Shown piece by piece: positions 1 to 12,111 of a stretch of 64,000 bases of DNA; position 1 is the stretch's first letter, and every line of letters begins with the position of its first letter. The stretch spans positions 36,872,929 through 36,936,928 of the forward strand of contig OY743190.1 in assembly GCA_963555705.1 (NCBI GenBank), in the 5' to 3' direction. The position numbers and the translations under genes are program-made. This DNA is from Ligustrum vulgare (Eukaryota > Streptophyta > Magnoliopsida > Lamiales > Oleaceae). The notes below the pieces were generated by a model. The model had not been told where the DNA came from and searched no databases. It worked only from the letters and a program-made list of their open reading frames with translations.

Positions 1-291
1 TTCGACCAAATGCATATTTAGGAAATAAAACTGGAATTGGAATTGATTTAATTGGTTAGGTGAAATCGTGAATCCCAAATACTTTACAATCATCTTTAAA
101 AACAAAACAAGCTCGCAATTTATTTCTTTAATTCAATTCTTTAGTTAGTCTTAAAAATCACAATTCTTTCATTCGTTCAAGTAGGGTTAAGAGCTAACAT
201 ATCGTGGGAATGATAATCCAGACTCGTTTGTCCACTTTATTACTTTACACAATCTGTACACTTGCGGATATATTTTACATCTCGAAATATT
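1..291. other. AT-rich sequence, no gene recognised
   Basis: No reading frame or RNA gene is visible here. The stretch near 205-285 resembles the untranslated spacer seen near the primer site of some plant LTR retrotransposons, but I cannot place it in a family. It abuts a copia pol fragment that starts abruptly near 292, so a rearrangement junction is likely. Confidence 0.4.
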
Positions 292-840
292 AGTGAACAT
301 GTAGATGACATCATAATTGCAAGCAGTGACCAAAAGGCAGTTGAAGAACTGAAGAACTCCTTGGATGCAAAGTTCAAACTTAAAGATTTGGGGCCACTAA
401 GGTTTTCTTGGACTGGAAGTGGCTAGATCTTCAAAGGGCATATCAGTTTCACAAAGGCCTTATGCATTACAGCTGTTGTCTGAGGCAAGATTTTTGGGAT
501 GCAAACCAATTAATACCCCAACGGAGGCTAACTTAAATCTCAATAAAGATGAAGATGAAGTAAAGGATCCAACATAGTACAGGAGGATGATAGGGAAGCT
601 GTTGTATCTTACAATTACTAGACCAGATTTAACATATTCAGTTAATATGTTGAGTCAATTTTTGTCCAAACCCAGAAACATTACACATAACTTCGAATCC
701 AGTTCTTTTCTGTGACAACCATGTTTCCAGTGAGAACCAGCTAGCAGACATGCTTACTAAAGCTCTTCAACCTGCACAGTTCAAATCTTTAGTGGATAAA
801 AATGGATTGATCAATATTTACAATCCATCTTGAGGAGGGA
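292..840 (+). pseudogene. Ty1/copia reverse transcriptase/RNase H remnant
   Basis: Fragment of a copia polyprotein. Near 298-330 the frame reads HVDDIIIAS, the reverse-transcriptase active-site block with the usual Tyr replaced by His. It is followed by a KFKLKDLGPL block and, after a frame change near 425, by RPYALQLLSEARFLGCKP and [17 protein letters not shown], both standard copia RT to RNase H connection motifs. An in-frame TAG interrupts it near 576. Most of RNase H is deleted near 685-705. The far C-terminus, QLADMLTKALQP, is recognisable at about 740-775. The stop and a polypurine tract (832-841) follow directly, so this is the 3' end of an old plus-strand insertion. Seen directly: motifs and breaks. 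Family assignment is established knowledge. Confidence 0.8.
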
Positions 841-841
841 G

Positions 842-1030
842 TCTTAAATTGTAAATGTAAAACCGTTAATTGTTAGTTAGTGGTTAATCAGTTAGTGAGC
901 TGTCAAGTTAGTTAATTTTCTGTTAGTTAGTTCACTACCAATTACACCGATAACTCTTTTGTATAAATAGGAAAGTTCACTCAATGAACTTTGCTTCTTG
1001 CCTTAATAAAATTTCATATTATTATATTTT
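842..1030 (+). repeat. 3' LTR of the copia remnant (end uncertain)
   Basis: The LTR starts directly after the purine tract GAGGAGGGAG. A TATA-like TATAAATAG lies near 962 and a polyadenylation-like AATAAA near 1004. I could not find a partner 5' LTR in the window or a clear CA terminus, so the right end is an estimate. Confidence 0.5.
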
Positions 1031-2253
1031 CTCATTTATTTAGTATTAAATTAATTTATTATCTAATAATTTACAATGTTGTAATATGATTTCATATTAT
1101 TATTTTCATGTTATTATCTTTTTCATTTATTTAATTTAATCTACATCTACAATAACAACAACAACAACAACAACAACAATAAAAGTGTGAATGAGTGGAA
1201 AACCTTTGATATTACATTTAAAATTTAATTTATTTTCATTAAATATTATTAGTTATTATTTTAATCTACAATACATTTAGATATTTTTATCTTTGGTCAA
1301 TAGCACCCTTAAATTTTTATTAAAACCATTAATTAATTTATAAGAAAAAATAACTATATTTTAATTAAGAGTATAAATAAATAATTTCAAAACTAAAATT
1401 TTGGTTTAAACTTACGTTTTTTTTATTTAAAAAATATGCTCTATTTATTAATTTTGCATTGTCATTCATCCTTTACAAAAGACATGCGAAACACATGCTT
1501 ACTAGTAGTACAAGTAAATGCACATGTGATGTACGTAATGTATATACAATCAATGCACTTAATAGCGTTACTGATTTTTTATCCTTTTTTAACCTTTTTT
1601 AAGGCATCCTTTTGAAGTCACCATTAATACTATTTTTAAGATCATATTTGCGAGATGTAATTGAATTTGAAACCTGGACAAAGTAGAGCATAAAAAAATA
1701 CGTTGGCAACCTAATCTTACAATGTGCTTCTATAGATTAGCATATCAAGTGTACTACATAGTTTATTACAAAAGTAGAAGGGTAAACTAATTGAATGTAA
1801 ATTTCGTAAGAGAAGCACAATTAATAGCAGAAAACATAATTTACAGAAGATGAACAAGATAACAATTACAAGCTAAAAATGGTTGTCGGTATACATATAT
1901 CTATGTAAATCACCAAAAAATCTATATCCATCCTACAATCATAGCTTAATAAAAAATATGTTATTTAAATAATACAAAGAAATCCTAAATAAACATGGAC
2001 ATAAATTTTTGATGCATTCTTTTTTTTAAAATCCAAATGCAACCAGCAAATGACATAGGAGAACATGTATTAATTACACAAGCGCCCCTTAAGCAAATTC
2101 ATGGAAAAGAGATTTCAATGCATATAATTACCACAAAACTAGTAGGCTAATTTAGGTTTATCAACTGAGAAATAAATCTAGAAATACTAACTACCCCTCA
2201 ACCTCAATTTCGTCAATTGCACAAAAGAAATAACTAAAACCAAAATGAGGTTC
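1031..2253. other. AT-rich intergenic sequence
   Basis: No convincing coding frame, RNA gene or terminal repeat. It contains one trinucleotide microsatellite (1152-1178) and otherwise low-complexity AT-rich DNA. It is probably old decayed repeat sequence or ancestral intergenic DNA. Confidence 0.5.
1152..1178. repeat. (AAC)n microsatellite
   Basis: About nine uninterrupted AAC/CAA triplets in AT-rich DNA. Confidence 0.9.
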
Positions 2254-4123
2254 CGTTACAACCCACTTTTAATATGGCAGGTCAACTATTTATTTAGTCA
2301 AGTCAATAATTATTTGACCAACTTTGTCCAAGTTGGGACTAATTTAAATGAGTAGAATTTTTGGGAATCATTTAAATTTTATCATAAGTTGAGGGATTAA
2401 CTTATTACCATCTAGAGTTAAGGATTTATTGGAATTATAATTGAGGGACCAAGCATGCAAATTTCAACTAAATTCTTTTGTCTTGACTTTGGGAGATACA
2501 CTAACAAAACACACAACATACGCACACAAATTACAAACAGAGGCAATGAGAGAGAGGGACGACCAAGAGTGAAGAGAAAAATCAGTAGAAAAAAAAATTG
2601 GTGGAGAAGGAAAAAAATCGAGCCCAACCCTCATCTTCTACTTCACAGCATTGAATCTTCAAGAGGTGGTGACCCCCCTATCAGTCAAACCTACCAACCG
2701 AACTAAAGTTTGGCCATTAACACTGTGAGGTGAAACCTACTTTCAGAAATGAATATTGAACTGTCATACATTCGTTTAAATTTTTACATTTAATGCATAT
2801 TTATTTCAGTGCTATTAGTAAGCTTAAATGAATCATCAAAATCTTCGAATTCTAGCTCAACTAGCAAATAAGCATGTATTTCGACATATATGTTACAAGT
2901 GAAAGTTAATTTAAAAGTTAAGCTCAGTTTGAATCATCATATTATTTCATTACAATTAGTTCAGTATATTCAGATATGATGTTAAAACCACTAGAAAGTA
3001 CCCAGATGCTATGATTTTACTCGCTCTGCACTAGTGTGAATTCGTTCCATAGTGTATGATCAGATATGATGACTATACTTGCTATACACTGTTTATACAG
3101 TGTATGACCAGATACAGTAATTTTATTGCTCTATGCTGCTTACACAGTATATGACTAGATACAGTGATTTTATTGCTCTGCACTGCTTACACAGTGTATG
3201 ATCAGATATAGTGATTTCATTGCTCTGCACTGCTTACACAGTGTATGACCAGATACATAGATACAATTCAATTTATTATATATTGGGCACCTTTTGTTTA
3301 AGTTTTCAGGATATTATTGATTCTCATTTATATAATGTAGCTTTCGACTTAAGCAGTTTGCATATGTCCAAGTAATAGTTTATATCGTACATAAAGGACA
3401 ATTCAATTGAGATCTATAATGATATTATTACATTTGAGATTGTTATCTCTCTTCAGTTACATTATTAAGTTGTATTCATGATTTCCAGAAGGTGTAGTTT
3501 ATAATGTCTCTTCAGCAGAAATAGTTGAATTTTTTCGTAGAAACAAGAAAAGTATTTTCCTTTACTCTCCACTCACCGAGTTATAATCTCATATATATTA
3601 TTTTCAACATTTCTTTCTCATTAGGAAGCAATTGAGATTTTGAGCAGCTTTTGGGAGGATCCACCATTAGAGAGCCAGAGCTACACAACCTAGTAGATCG
3701 TATGCATCAATCTTTTGAGCAAGTCTGCTTTTCAAGAGTCACAAGCTTTGTGAGTGTGTCTATGTGTCTGTTGCACTGCATGTGTTATGTAGAACGGGAT
3801 GTACTTGCTACCTTTTGAAGTTAACTATCTAGTTTGGTTGTTTTGTAAGAGATATTAAAGGTCTAGTTGGCTACAATTATTTTTGATGGCGAAACTTGAA
3901 AGGGAAAGTAGTCTCCAATTCATGATATGTATGTTGAGAATTTTGATTTTTCAGGTGGATTAAGTCCAGTTTACAGAGGAGGTGCTGTCTAAATTTCTAT
4001 AAATCATTATAATTAAGAATAGTTAAGTTTGACTTGGTGGTAAGTTCAGCATCTAGTTGACATTTGCCATCAGCACACGTCATGTTCTAGGTCTAGCAGA
4101 ATGATTTGGGACGAGTCGTGACA
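2254..4123 (+). mobile_element. Solo LTR, Ty3/gypsy-like
   Basis: The left end CGTTACAACCC and right end GAGTCGTGACA match LTR termini common in plant gypsy elements (the consensus starts TGTTACAACCC or TGTCACGACCC and ends in GTGACA). The flanks are GGTTC (2249-2253) and GATTC (4124-4128), a 5-bp duplication with one mismatch. No internal region is present, so it is a solo LTR about 1.87 kb long. It contains a 47-bp tandem repeat. The start base C instead of T and the imperfect TSD fit an old insertion. Orientation is from the GTCGTGACA end. Confidence 0.6.
3051..3256. repeat. 47-bp tandem repeat inside the solo LTR
   Basis: Units begin at 3051, 3098, 3145, 3192 and 3239, exactly 47 bp apart. 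Each starts with a variant of CAGTGTATGACCAGATACAG and contains GCTCTGCACTGCTTACA. The first unit is the most diverged. It lies within the likely U3 region of the LTR. Confidence 0.85.
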
Positions 4124-5048
4124 GATTCTCTGCCAAAATGATTTACAGCAAGGTGTTCCATGAGAAAACCAACTTATTATCTACTCATTTCCAAATCTAT
4201 TATTTCTTTTAATTAATGAGCAAACACCCATTCTGTTTAACGTTTCTCGAAATTGCTCAAATCTTCCTTCTTTAATTGCTTATCTTATCAACCGAAAGAA
4301 TTCCAGATAGTTTTGATTGCTATGTCCGTAAAAAGGATTTGTGAGTGCTATGCCTGTAAAAAGGAGACACAACCTTTTCAGGTACTTAAGTATGACTTCT
4401 TGACAGTTGACAAAATACAACTGCAAATGGAACATACATTTCTAATAGGCAACATTTCATGAACTTTAAACAAATGATTTATAAATAATAAAATGCTCGT
4501 GAGATAACAAATATAAGTTTGATGCATCAATATTCATTTCAGCTCTTTTTTGTACAAAAATTGAAGTGGTGAAATCTGACAATCTAAGTAGATGATGAAA
4601 GCATGCGTAACAACTTCATTTGATTAATCTTATTCATATTGAAGAGATTCATTTATAAATTTACCCCCGCCTCCCCATTGGAAAGAAATATGAGAGAAAA
4701 TGGGATATTGAATGGACACTCCTTATGTGTGATAAAAGCAAGTGTAGTGCTTATCCATTATTAGCCATCAAAGTAGAAAAGAAACTTATATAGTATAACT
4801 ACAGTTGTGTGAAGCAAAATGTATTTCGGAAATTCCATTGCCATTGAAATATCCAAACAAGAGAAGATACATAAGAAGAGCAAAAGTTAGCCTCACCTTA
4901 CAAGATAATCTTTTGTTTGATTAAACATAGCCTTAGAAAAGTGACATGTAACTGCCATAGCATATGAAGTTTTAAGTATCTCTTAGAACCTTCTAAGCAT
5001 TCCAAAAAATAAATCCAAGTTAATCATATAAAATGATGATCCTCGAAA

Positions 5049-5222
5049 TTAGCTACTTATAAGAAGCTCAGTTCCCTCACTCATCTGAAGAATACCACTT
5101 AAATCTAAATTGCCTCGATGAAAACACGGGCACAAAAACCTTTTCTGTAGCTTTTTAGCATGTGAAGCACACTTCTCTTCCAATTCAGCTGTCTGCTTGT
5201 TCCAGTCAAAACAAAGAACTGA
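5049..5222 (-). pseudogene. Possible terminal exon of an unrecognised gene
   Basis: On the minus strand a frame opens after an AG acceptor-like site at 5223 and runs to a TAA at 5049-5051. It encodes a hydrophilic, Lys/Glu-rich segment (it includes AELEEKCASHAKKLQKRF, then CPCFHRGNLDLSG). A GTAAGT donor-like site lies just upstream on the same strand near 5288, which would give a very short intron. I do not recognise the family. The support is only open frame, composition and splice-like sites, so it could be chance. Confidence 0.25.
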
Positions 5223-5833
5223 TCATGTAATTCAAAATAGTGAACACCATGTGGATTGTGTGTGAGAATGACAATATTTAAACTTACAGCTAAGACAACA
5301 ATGCATCATTGTAGAAGGTGGGAAATTCCAAATGTTTCAAATGAATTAGATCAAATAAATAATGCCACATATCCTTCCTTCTCCTTGCAGGATGAAGAGA
5401 GAATGGTGACTCTAGTATCTACGAACATAATATACTAATCAAATTAGATCATGATGAATTGCAGGTCCATCAATACAATTAAATTATCTAGAAAAAATAG
5501 CCTTAGTCACACTATTATATAAAGAAACATCACAAGATAAAGGGTAGATAATCATCCTTATCATGCAATTAAAAGTTCATAGTTAGTCCAACAAAGAACC
5601 AAGGAATAGTTAGAAAAAGAGAGATATTCATCACCCGCTCATAAACTCCTTTGTTCATTGTGGTATTCTTGTTTCTCAATATTGGTTTATGAAATTATTT
5701 GGTAAATTTTATTCTCCAAATGATTCTAGCTTCATGAACATCTTGTGGAGGAGCGTTCAAGGAACCTTCTTTTGAACAAGTACAGAAAAAATTTGTAGTT
5801 TGAAAATGTAAGGTTTACAAATAAATATGTTTA

Positions 5834-6074
5834 GGTCACAGCTTAATCTCAACCTTTCAGTTATTGTGTGTTCAATGGTGAAATAGAAAGTAGTCAATAT
5901 ATATCTTGTCTTCTACCACACTATTCAAAGAAACTCTCATAAGCTTCAACACGATCTTTAGTATTGGAATTCCTCATAAGCTTCAAATAAAGATAGTTAG
6001 GTCAGAGCATAATCTCAACCATGTAGTTATTATGAGTTCAATGGTACAATAGAAAGTAGTCAATATAATATATC
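5834..6074. repeat. Old tandem duplication, second copy split by LTR insertion
   Basis: A segment at about 5834-5955 is repeated at about 6001-6074 and continues at 20338-20395 across the solo LTR. Both copies contain an AGTCAATATA block followed by TCTTCTACCAC and CTCTCATAAGCTTC. The second copy reads continuously only when 6075-20337 is removed, which independently supports the insertion boundaries. Confidence 0.75.
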
Positions 6075-6132
6075 TGATCGGTCTAAATTTCTGATCTCAT
6101 CAATTACGGGATGAGGTTGTGAAATCTGATGT

Positions 6133-6414
6133 CAACTGTCAAGGTCGGCCATTTTGTCAACTTTGGCCTTCTTGTGAAGGTCGGCCCTTTTGTTAAGGTC
6201 GGTCTTCTTTTCAAGGTTGTCCCTTTTGTCAACGTGGGCCCTTTTGTCATGGTCAACCTCCTTCTTCTCAAAGTCGGCCATTTGGTTAAGGTTGGCCTTC
6301 ATTTTTCAAGGTCGGCCTTCTTGTCAAGGTCGGTCCTTTTGTCAACGTCGGCCTTCTCGTCAAGGTCAGTTCTCTTGTCAAGATTGGCCTTCTCTATCAA
6401 GCTCGGCCTTATTT
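6133..6414. repeat. 18-bp minisatellite (AAGGTCGGCC type)
   Basis: About fifteen degenerate units of the type GTCAAGGTCGGCCTTCTT. The period of 18 keeps all frames open and gives apparent six-residue repeats, so the short open frames here are a by-product and not genes. It lies in the U3 part of the Tat solo LTR. Confidence 0.85.
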
Positions 6415-6534
6415 GGCCAAACCACGCTTAAGGCCCACATAAGATTATTGTGGATTACTAACTTCATAAATGGACCATATCTTGGACCCAACAAACTAGG
6501 TATACACCTATTCGAAATCTATTTCTTATAAAGG

Positions 6535-7218
6535 TGATGCTGTCAAAAATCCTAACCTTGACGTGGCAGGATCTGATGGTATTTGATTGCTGGAAAAGAT
6601 CAATGAACTCGCCTTGGATGACCTGCAAAAAAGGCGAGGAGGAATCTCCCCGTCGCCCCTCCGGTGTGAGAATTAGTTTTCTGGAAAAAGGTAGAGAGAG
6701 AATATATAACTAGAATATATGCAAAGAATTGTGAATGAATATATGTGATCAAATGAGCTGTATTTATAGGGCTGAAAAAGCCCATAACTTCCTTTATTTA
6801 AGGAAGGAGTCCTTTTTGCTATAAACTTACTTTTTAGGAGGAGTTCTAATCTTATAAGAATTGTACTTCCTCTTTTTAGGATGATTTCTTATAGGTTATG
6901 TTTTATTCCGAGGGCCCAAGAAGGTGGCCCATTGATAAAGCCCACAAACGGTGAACACCTGGAATCCCGAAGTGGCTGGGCTAGACCGGGCATGCTTCCC
7001 ACTATGGATGTAGGACTTGATTAGGTCGGGCATTTCTGGGCTGGGATGGTCATAAGGTCGAGCATACATCCAGGCCTGAGAAAACCTATAGAAGATAAGC
7101 TAGCTGGCCGAGATTGACAAAGCCCAGGATATAAGGCCGACCTAGGGATCGAGATGGGCCGACCAGGTGCGCTCCTTTCATAGGTCCATTCTGACAATCT
7201 CGAAAAATAGCCCGATCA
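6535..7218 (-). repeat. 3' LTR of the Tat element
   Basis: 684 bp with TG...CA ends. A minus-strand TATA box (TATAAATA) lies at 6761-6768. It matches the right LTR (19321-20004) with about 20 substitutions or single-base indels. Confidence 0.93.
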
Positions 7219-7229
7219 ATGGCCCCCGT
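7219..7229 (-). promoter_or_regulatory. Polypurine tract of the Tat element
   Basis: On the minus strand the sequence directly before the 3' LTR is CACGGGGGCCAT. The G run in this position is the expected plus-strand priming site. Confidence 0.6.
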
Positions 7230-7359
7230 GCATCAGGGATCGGTGATTGATGACTGAATGCAATTAACTCCTGACAGCTGTCACCTTTATTAATGACATG
7301 TTTTGCCAACTGTTTTGTCCTTTGTTTTACGCGTCATCATTAATACCACACTATTGGAT

Positions 7360-7432
7360 TGCTGCCACGTGTCAAAAATGAGTGGCGGGATTTCAAAAAA
7401 CTTCCCGCCTTTTTCCTCTTATATATATATGT
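7360..7432 (+). promoter_or_regulatory. Candidate promoter of the antisense gene
   Basis: A palindromic CACGTG (G-box core) lies at 7366-7371. It is followed by inverted GGCGGGA and TCCCGCC motifs (about 7384-7410), which resemble E2F-type sites, and a TATA-like TATATATAT at 7420-7430. This lies about 160 bp before the ATG at 7589 and points into the antisense gene. Motif positions are seen; function is inferred. Confidence 0.45.
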
Positions 7433-8614
7433 GGTCCCTATCCTCTCATTATTTTCACTTTGCAATTTTAGTAAAAACCAGACAACTCCTCGAGCGTCTA
7501 ACACGAGCTAAAAATTCCAAGCACGACCTTTAGGTAATCTCGACCTCTCCCGACGTTAATTTTATTCCGTAATTTACTCGTTAGGAAAATGGCCAGACAA
7601 GTGAACATCACGGACCTTAGGGAGGTAGAAAATTTGGACGAGGCCGTAGACGTAGAGCCAATAGGATTTTACCAACCTCCGCCAACCTATGGGGGGGACG
7701 AGTCGAGTGATGACGAGGAAGTCAATAACCCTAAATTTGATGAGAGACCGGGAACTCCCGACCTAGAGTTACCAACATTCAACAGTAGGATGAAGGAACA
7801 CATGGTCGAGGCAGACATGAGGAAGTTTGGTCTTTCTGATAGGTATACCTCCCGGGTCCCCGAGCATGATGATGTATCATATCATTGCCGGGAAGGGGAG
7901 ACAGTAGCATTCCATGACTCGTTAGTGGCCGGCCTTAGGTTCCCTTTACATCATTTTTTTGTAGACTTCCTTTTTACGACCAACATTCTTCCCGGGCAAC
8001 TGGCTCCAAACGGGTGGAGAATTCTAGTTTACTTTTTTATTTTATGTAGGAGTCTAGGGATTGAGCCTACCGTGAACCTTTGTAAATGCCTTTTAGATTT
8101 GAAGTTTTTACCCCGATGTAACTGCTTTGTGTACTTATGCGGGAAGGGAAGGTTCGAGGTGCCTTGGGTCTCCTCTTCCTTAAAGTATTGGAAGGAAATT
8201 TTTTTTTATATCAAACCTCGGGAAGGTGAGAATATTTTTTGGCCCACTTTTAGAAAATCGGAAGTAGATAATTTCAATAGAATGGGTAATGTAGGGGAGG
8301 ACGAGATGGCCGACCTTTTAGCCAATGCCATAAGAGTTTGTGACTTCGGTCTTCTGGCCGAGGAGGCTTCAGATCTTACTACTAGCGAGATCTTAGGTCA
8401 GGCCGGCCTTGACTTGGAGCCCGGTAGGACCCGACCTTGTAAATTAAGTAATAGTTGATTTCATTTTTCCACTAGAAAATGTTGCCTTCCCCATCTTATT
8501 CCTTTTATCTAAGTATACCTTCCCGTCCTTCACAGGTATGGCTTTTGATGGAGACGGGCTAAGGAAGGCGGCCGAGGAGAGAGCTCGGGTAGCTGCTGAG
8601 AGGAGGAGGGAAGG

Positions 8615-11600
8615 TATAGCGACTCAGAATTTTTACGCAATTTTATAATTATTTTAATATTTAGAAAATTGTGTCGCTACTATTTCACTCATTGTTTTGA
8701 AATTAACGCCGCGACGGATTCGTCTAGCCAAGTCAAGAAATATCGAATTTGTTCGATTTTAAATTAAAATTCGAATTTCTAAAATTATGTTATTTTAATT
8801 ATTTATTCAAAGTATTATTTTCAAAATCATTTTGAATTCCAAATTTATTAAAATATCTCAATTTTCCTTATTCAAATTATTTCAAGTCCAAATACGTAAT
8901 TCAATTTTTATCTCAATATTTATTTATTTTCAAATTTATTTTCAGTCCAAAATATATCAGTTTTAAATACATTTTCAAATCGAAGTTAGTCAAATTTTTA
9001 GTTAAATTAATCCTATTTAACTAAACCAAAATTTTCCCACATGTTTTCTTCTTTACACCAAAACATCATCATTTTGTATAAAGAATATTACACCATTTTC
9101 TATTTCATATTACACCAAATTCTACACTATCTTTTTCTACAATACCAAATCAATGCATATATTCCTCTTATTCTTCATTAACCTATTCCATAATAGCTAA
9201 TCAAATTCTTTATACCAATTTTCATCAAGAACTCGGCCAACCTCACAAATTTTTCTTTTCTTTCCACAAAGTTATATCATTATGTTTTGAGACATAATGA
9301 TTCTATCACACCATTTTTACAACCTAATTCTCCACTAACTCATAATCATTCATTTCAAATACACTACCTAATGCCAATTATAATGACAAGCGTTTTTCCA
9401 TCTCCTCTGTTTAAGCTCCATCCACAACCATTATCTTTATCATCATCACCAATTAACCCCACAACCCTCTTTAGCCAAAAGCTACACCTCCACTTCATTT
9501 CAATACACATGGCACAACTCACACTTCCATGTACCTAGATTCCACAATACAATATATATAAACATCATCATCTCAGCACCTGCACAGCCGAAAGCCATTC
9601 CCTACCGCCCAAGTTGAACTCTACACCACACTACACCAACCAGCATCATCAGTACAGCCTCAACTCTATAACCAGCTGAATCCTATTATCATCACCCTGA
9701 TTACTCACAACGTTTCACCAACCCAATCCAATTCAGCTGCCATTTCCAATTCAATACCAAATCTAATACATACAGCAAACCAAGTTCACTGCAATACCAC
9801 AAATCACAACTCTGTAGCACCTCAACCATCAACCAATTTGTAAAACCACAGTATTCATCATCATCACCAAACTGCTGTCTCAATCGAACCTCCAATTCAG
9901 TTTTCTTTTCACCATCATTTTCAAATCAGCATCATCATCACCGGACACCACCAATTCACAGCAAATTCACTACCAATTCACTGCTCAATTCAAGAAATCA
10001 TCTCCATGACTCCCAATCGAACAAACCAAACACTGCCTCAACCAATTTTGATCAAGCAGACACCATCACTGCTGAATCACCCTCACCTCATTGCAACCAA
10101 TACTGTCGAAACCATCACCGCACAAATCGCAATCAAGATCAGATCTTGAGCCTTGGATTCACCTCGAATCAAACACTCAAGATCCAAACCAAAAACCCAG
10201 GATTTAACGTAAACCAGTTACTTACCTCGACCGCCGGAAATCGCTACCTAAAGCCGCGATTTTCACCTCGGATTCCAGCCCTAACTTCGCACTCAAAATT
10301 AGCAACAAATCCCTCAAACCGGAACCACTTTCTTGCCGCCGTCCACCGCAACCTTCCGGCGATGTTGTGCCGGCGCATCGCCGACTGAAGATCGGTGAAT
10401 ATTTTTCCCAGCCTTCGTTGCTTCACCAGTTCACCTTGGTCCGATTTCAGTGAGAGTGAGAGAGTGTTGAGAGAGAAAGGGTTAAGATCTGATTTATTTA
10501 TTTAATTTCAGAAATTTGCACTTTGGTCCCTACGTTTTCTAAATGATTTAAATCAGTCCCTACAGCTTTGAATAGTTTATTTCAGCCCTTTTAAAGTTTT
10601 AAAGTTATTTCAAATCAGCCCTCAAGTTTTAAAAAGGTTTTATTTCAGTCCTTTCAGCTTTTAAAGTTATCCATTTCAGTCCCAAAGTTTTAAATGATTT
10701 TATTCAGCCTTCATTTTCAAAATCTACTATTTCAACCCTATTGTTTTGAGTTTCCGACTCAACTTTCAAAGTATCTATTTTAGTCCCTGAACTTTCAAAA
10801 CATCAATTTCAGTCCTCAAATTATAATTTATCATTTTGAACTATATATTCGATAGACTAAAGTGACTTATTGGCTAAGACGAAGCGTACGGAGAATTTAA
10901 AGAAATTGAAGTCATTCCCGCTCAACTTTGCACTCGTCGGATTTGAGGTAGACTCGCACTTATTAATTGATTTAAATTATGATTTCATATAAATGTCATG
11001 TGACTTGTGAAAGTCAATTTTCAAGAAAATTAAGTATGTTTTATGAAAGGTAAATATACTTTATGTTTTTACGAAAAGTAAGTATACCCTATGTTTTTAC
11101 GATAATGTTTTATATGTTTTGGATCATTGCTATGCACATAAGAATTCTTACCACCTAAGTTCGGTAAAATTCTTGTGTCTCCATAAGTTTATGAGGATTT
11201 ACCACCTAAGTTCGGTAAAATTCCTGTCTTTCCATATGTTTATGAGGATTTACCACCTAAGTTCGGTAAAATTCCTGTCGCATATGTTTATGAGGATTTC
11301 GATCCTATCTTATGTTATGATGGAAATGATCCCTATGAATTTCATGAATTATGTTTTGGTATACTTACTGTTATTATGATCTTACTGTTATTATGATTTT
11401 ACTGCATAAGAATTCTTGCCACCTAAGTTCGGTAAAGTTCTTGTGTCTCCTTATGTTTATGAGGATTTCAATCCTATCTTATGTTATGCTTTCAAAAGAA
11501 ATTATGCTTGGCATAATTAAAATGTTTTTATAAGTATATGGTTTTCAAAGAGCTGTTTTCAAAGAGCCTATGATTTGCAAAATATGTCCCGTGCTGTAAT

Positions 11601-12111
11601 GCACAATATGAGTTTTATCAAGAGCCGTTTTATAAAGAAGCTCTATCAATGCCCGTTTTATAAAGAGCCGGGATTTATGTGTTTAATCATCTTATAAATT
11701 AAATTAATTTGCGATGAGTCTACTGAGTATTTCCCCCATGAAATACTCACCCTACTTTTTAACAGTTTTGCAGATTTCGGAGACGGTGGCGAGCGATGAA
11801 TGATGGTGGCAATAATCGTTAAACAGTTGAAAGTTTGACGTTAATGGTTTCCGTATTTTCCAAACAATCGAATAATTTAGAGAAGTTCATTTATTTGAGA
11901 AATTATGACATTGGCAATTTCTTTACAATATTAATGGTTCGATTTACTATTTCAAATGGTTTCATAAATGTTTTCAATTTTATCGGCCATTACAGTTTAT
12001 TTAATGTTGCCAAAAATGAATTTCAATTATTTCTTCCGCAAAAATATTATTCGAAAAATTTAGACAGAAAATGACGTAGTGAACCGGGTATACGGAACTC
12101 GGGGCGCTACA
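8615..12111 (+). mobile_element. Solo LTR nested in the antisense gene
   Basis: Starts TATAGCGACTC (the family start TGTAGCGAC with one change) and ends GGGGCGCTACA. A perfect TSD, GAAGG, lies at 8610-8614 and 12112-12116. Length is 3,497 bp, with no coding region. Near the right end it has a TTTCGGAGACGGTGG block shared with the Tekay-like LTRs at 31598 and 63020, so it is a related chromovirus LTR. The apparent open frames inside (for example 10146-10388) are AT/CT-skewed and lack domains. It also contains stretches with repeated CAGTCCCTA...TTTTAAA units (10500-10850). Confidence 0.92.
11129..11475. repeat. Tandem repeat with TTCGGTAAAATTC core
   Basis: Four copies of ACCTAAGTTCGGTAAAATTC separated by a variant of TATGTTTATGAGGATTT. 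Three are contiguous at about 11150-11300 with a period near 55-58 bp, and one more lies at 11415-11470. The repeat lies inside the solo LTR. Confidence 0.8.

Larger units (their letters stand above)
4124..6074. other. Flanking DNA of unclear origin
   Basis: This is the pre-insertion DNA between two solo LTRs, and its right part continues at 20338. I see no complete gene. It holds one possible terminal exon on the minus strand (5049-5222) and a tandem duplication (5834-6074, continued across the insertion). The rest is AT-rich, without recognised motifs. Confidence 0.5.

Noticed and set aside
6129..6531. Two overlapping open frames with regular repeats
   Set aside because: They arise from an 18-bp minisatellite in an LTR; no start context, no domain.
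10146..10426. Open frames on both strands in the solo LTR
   Set aside because: They lie in LTR sequence, have biased composition and match no domain.
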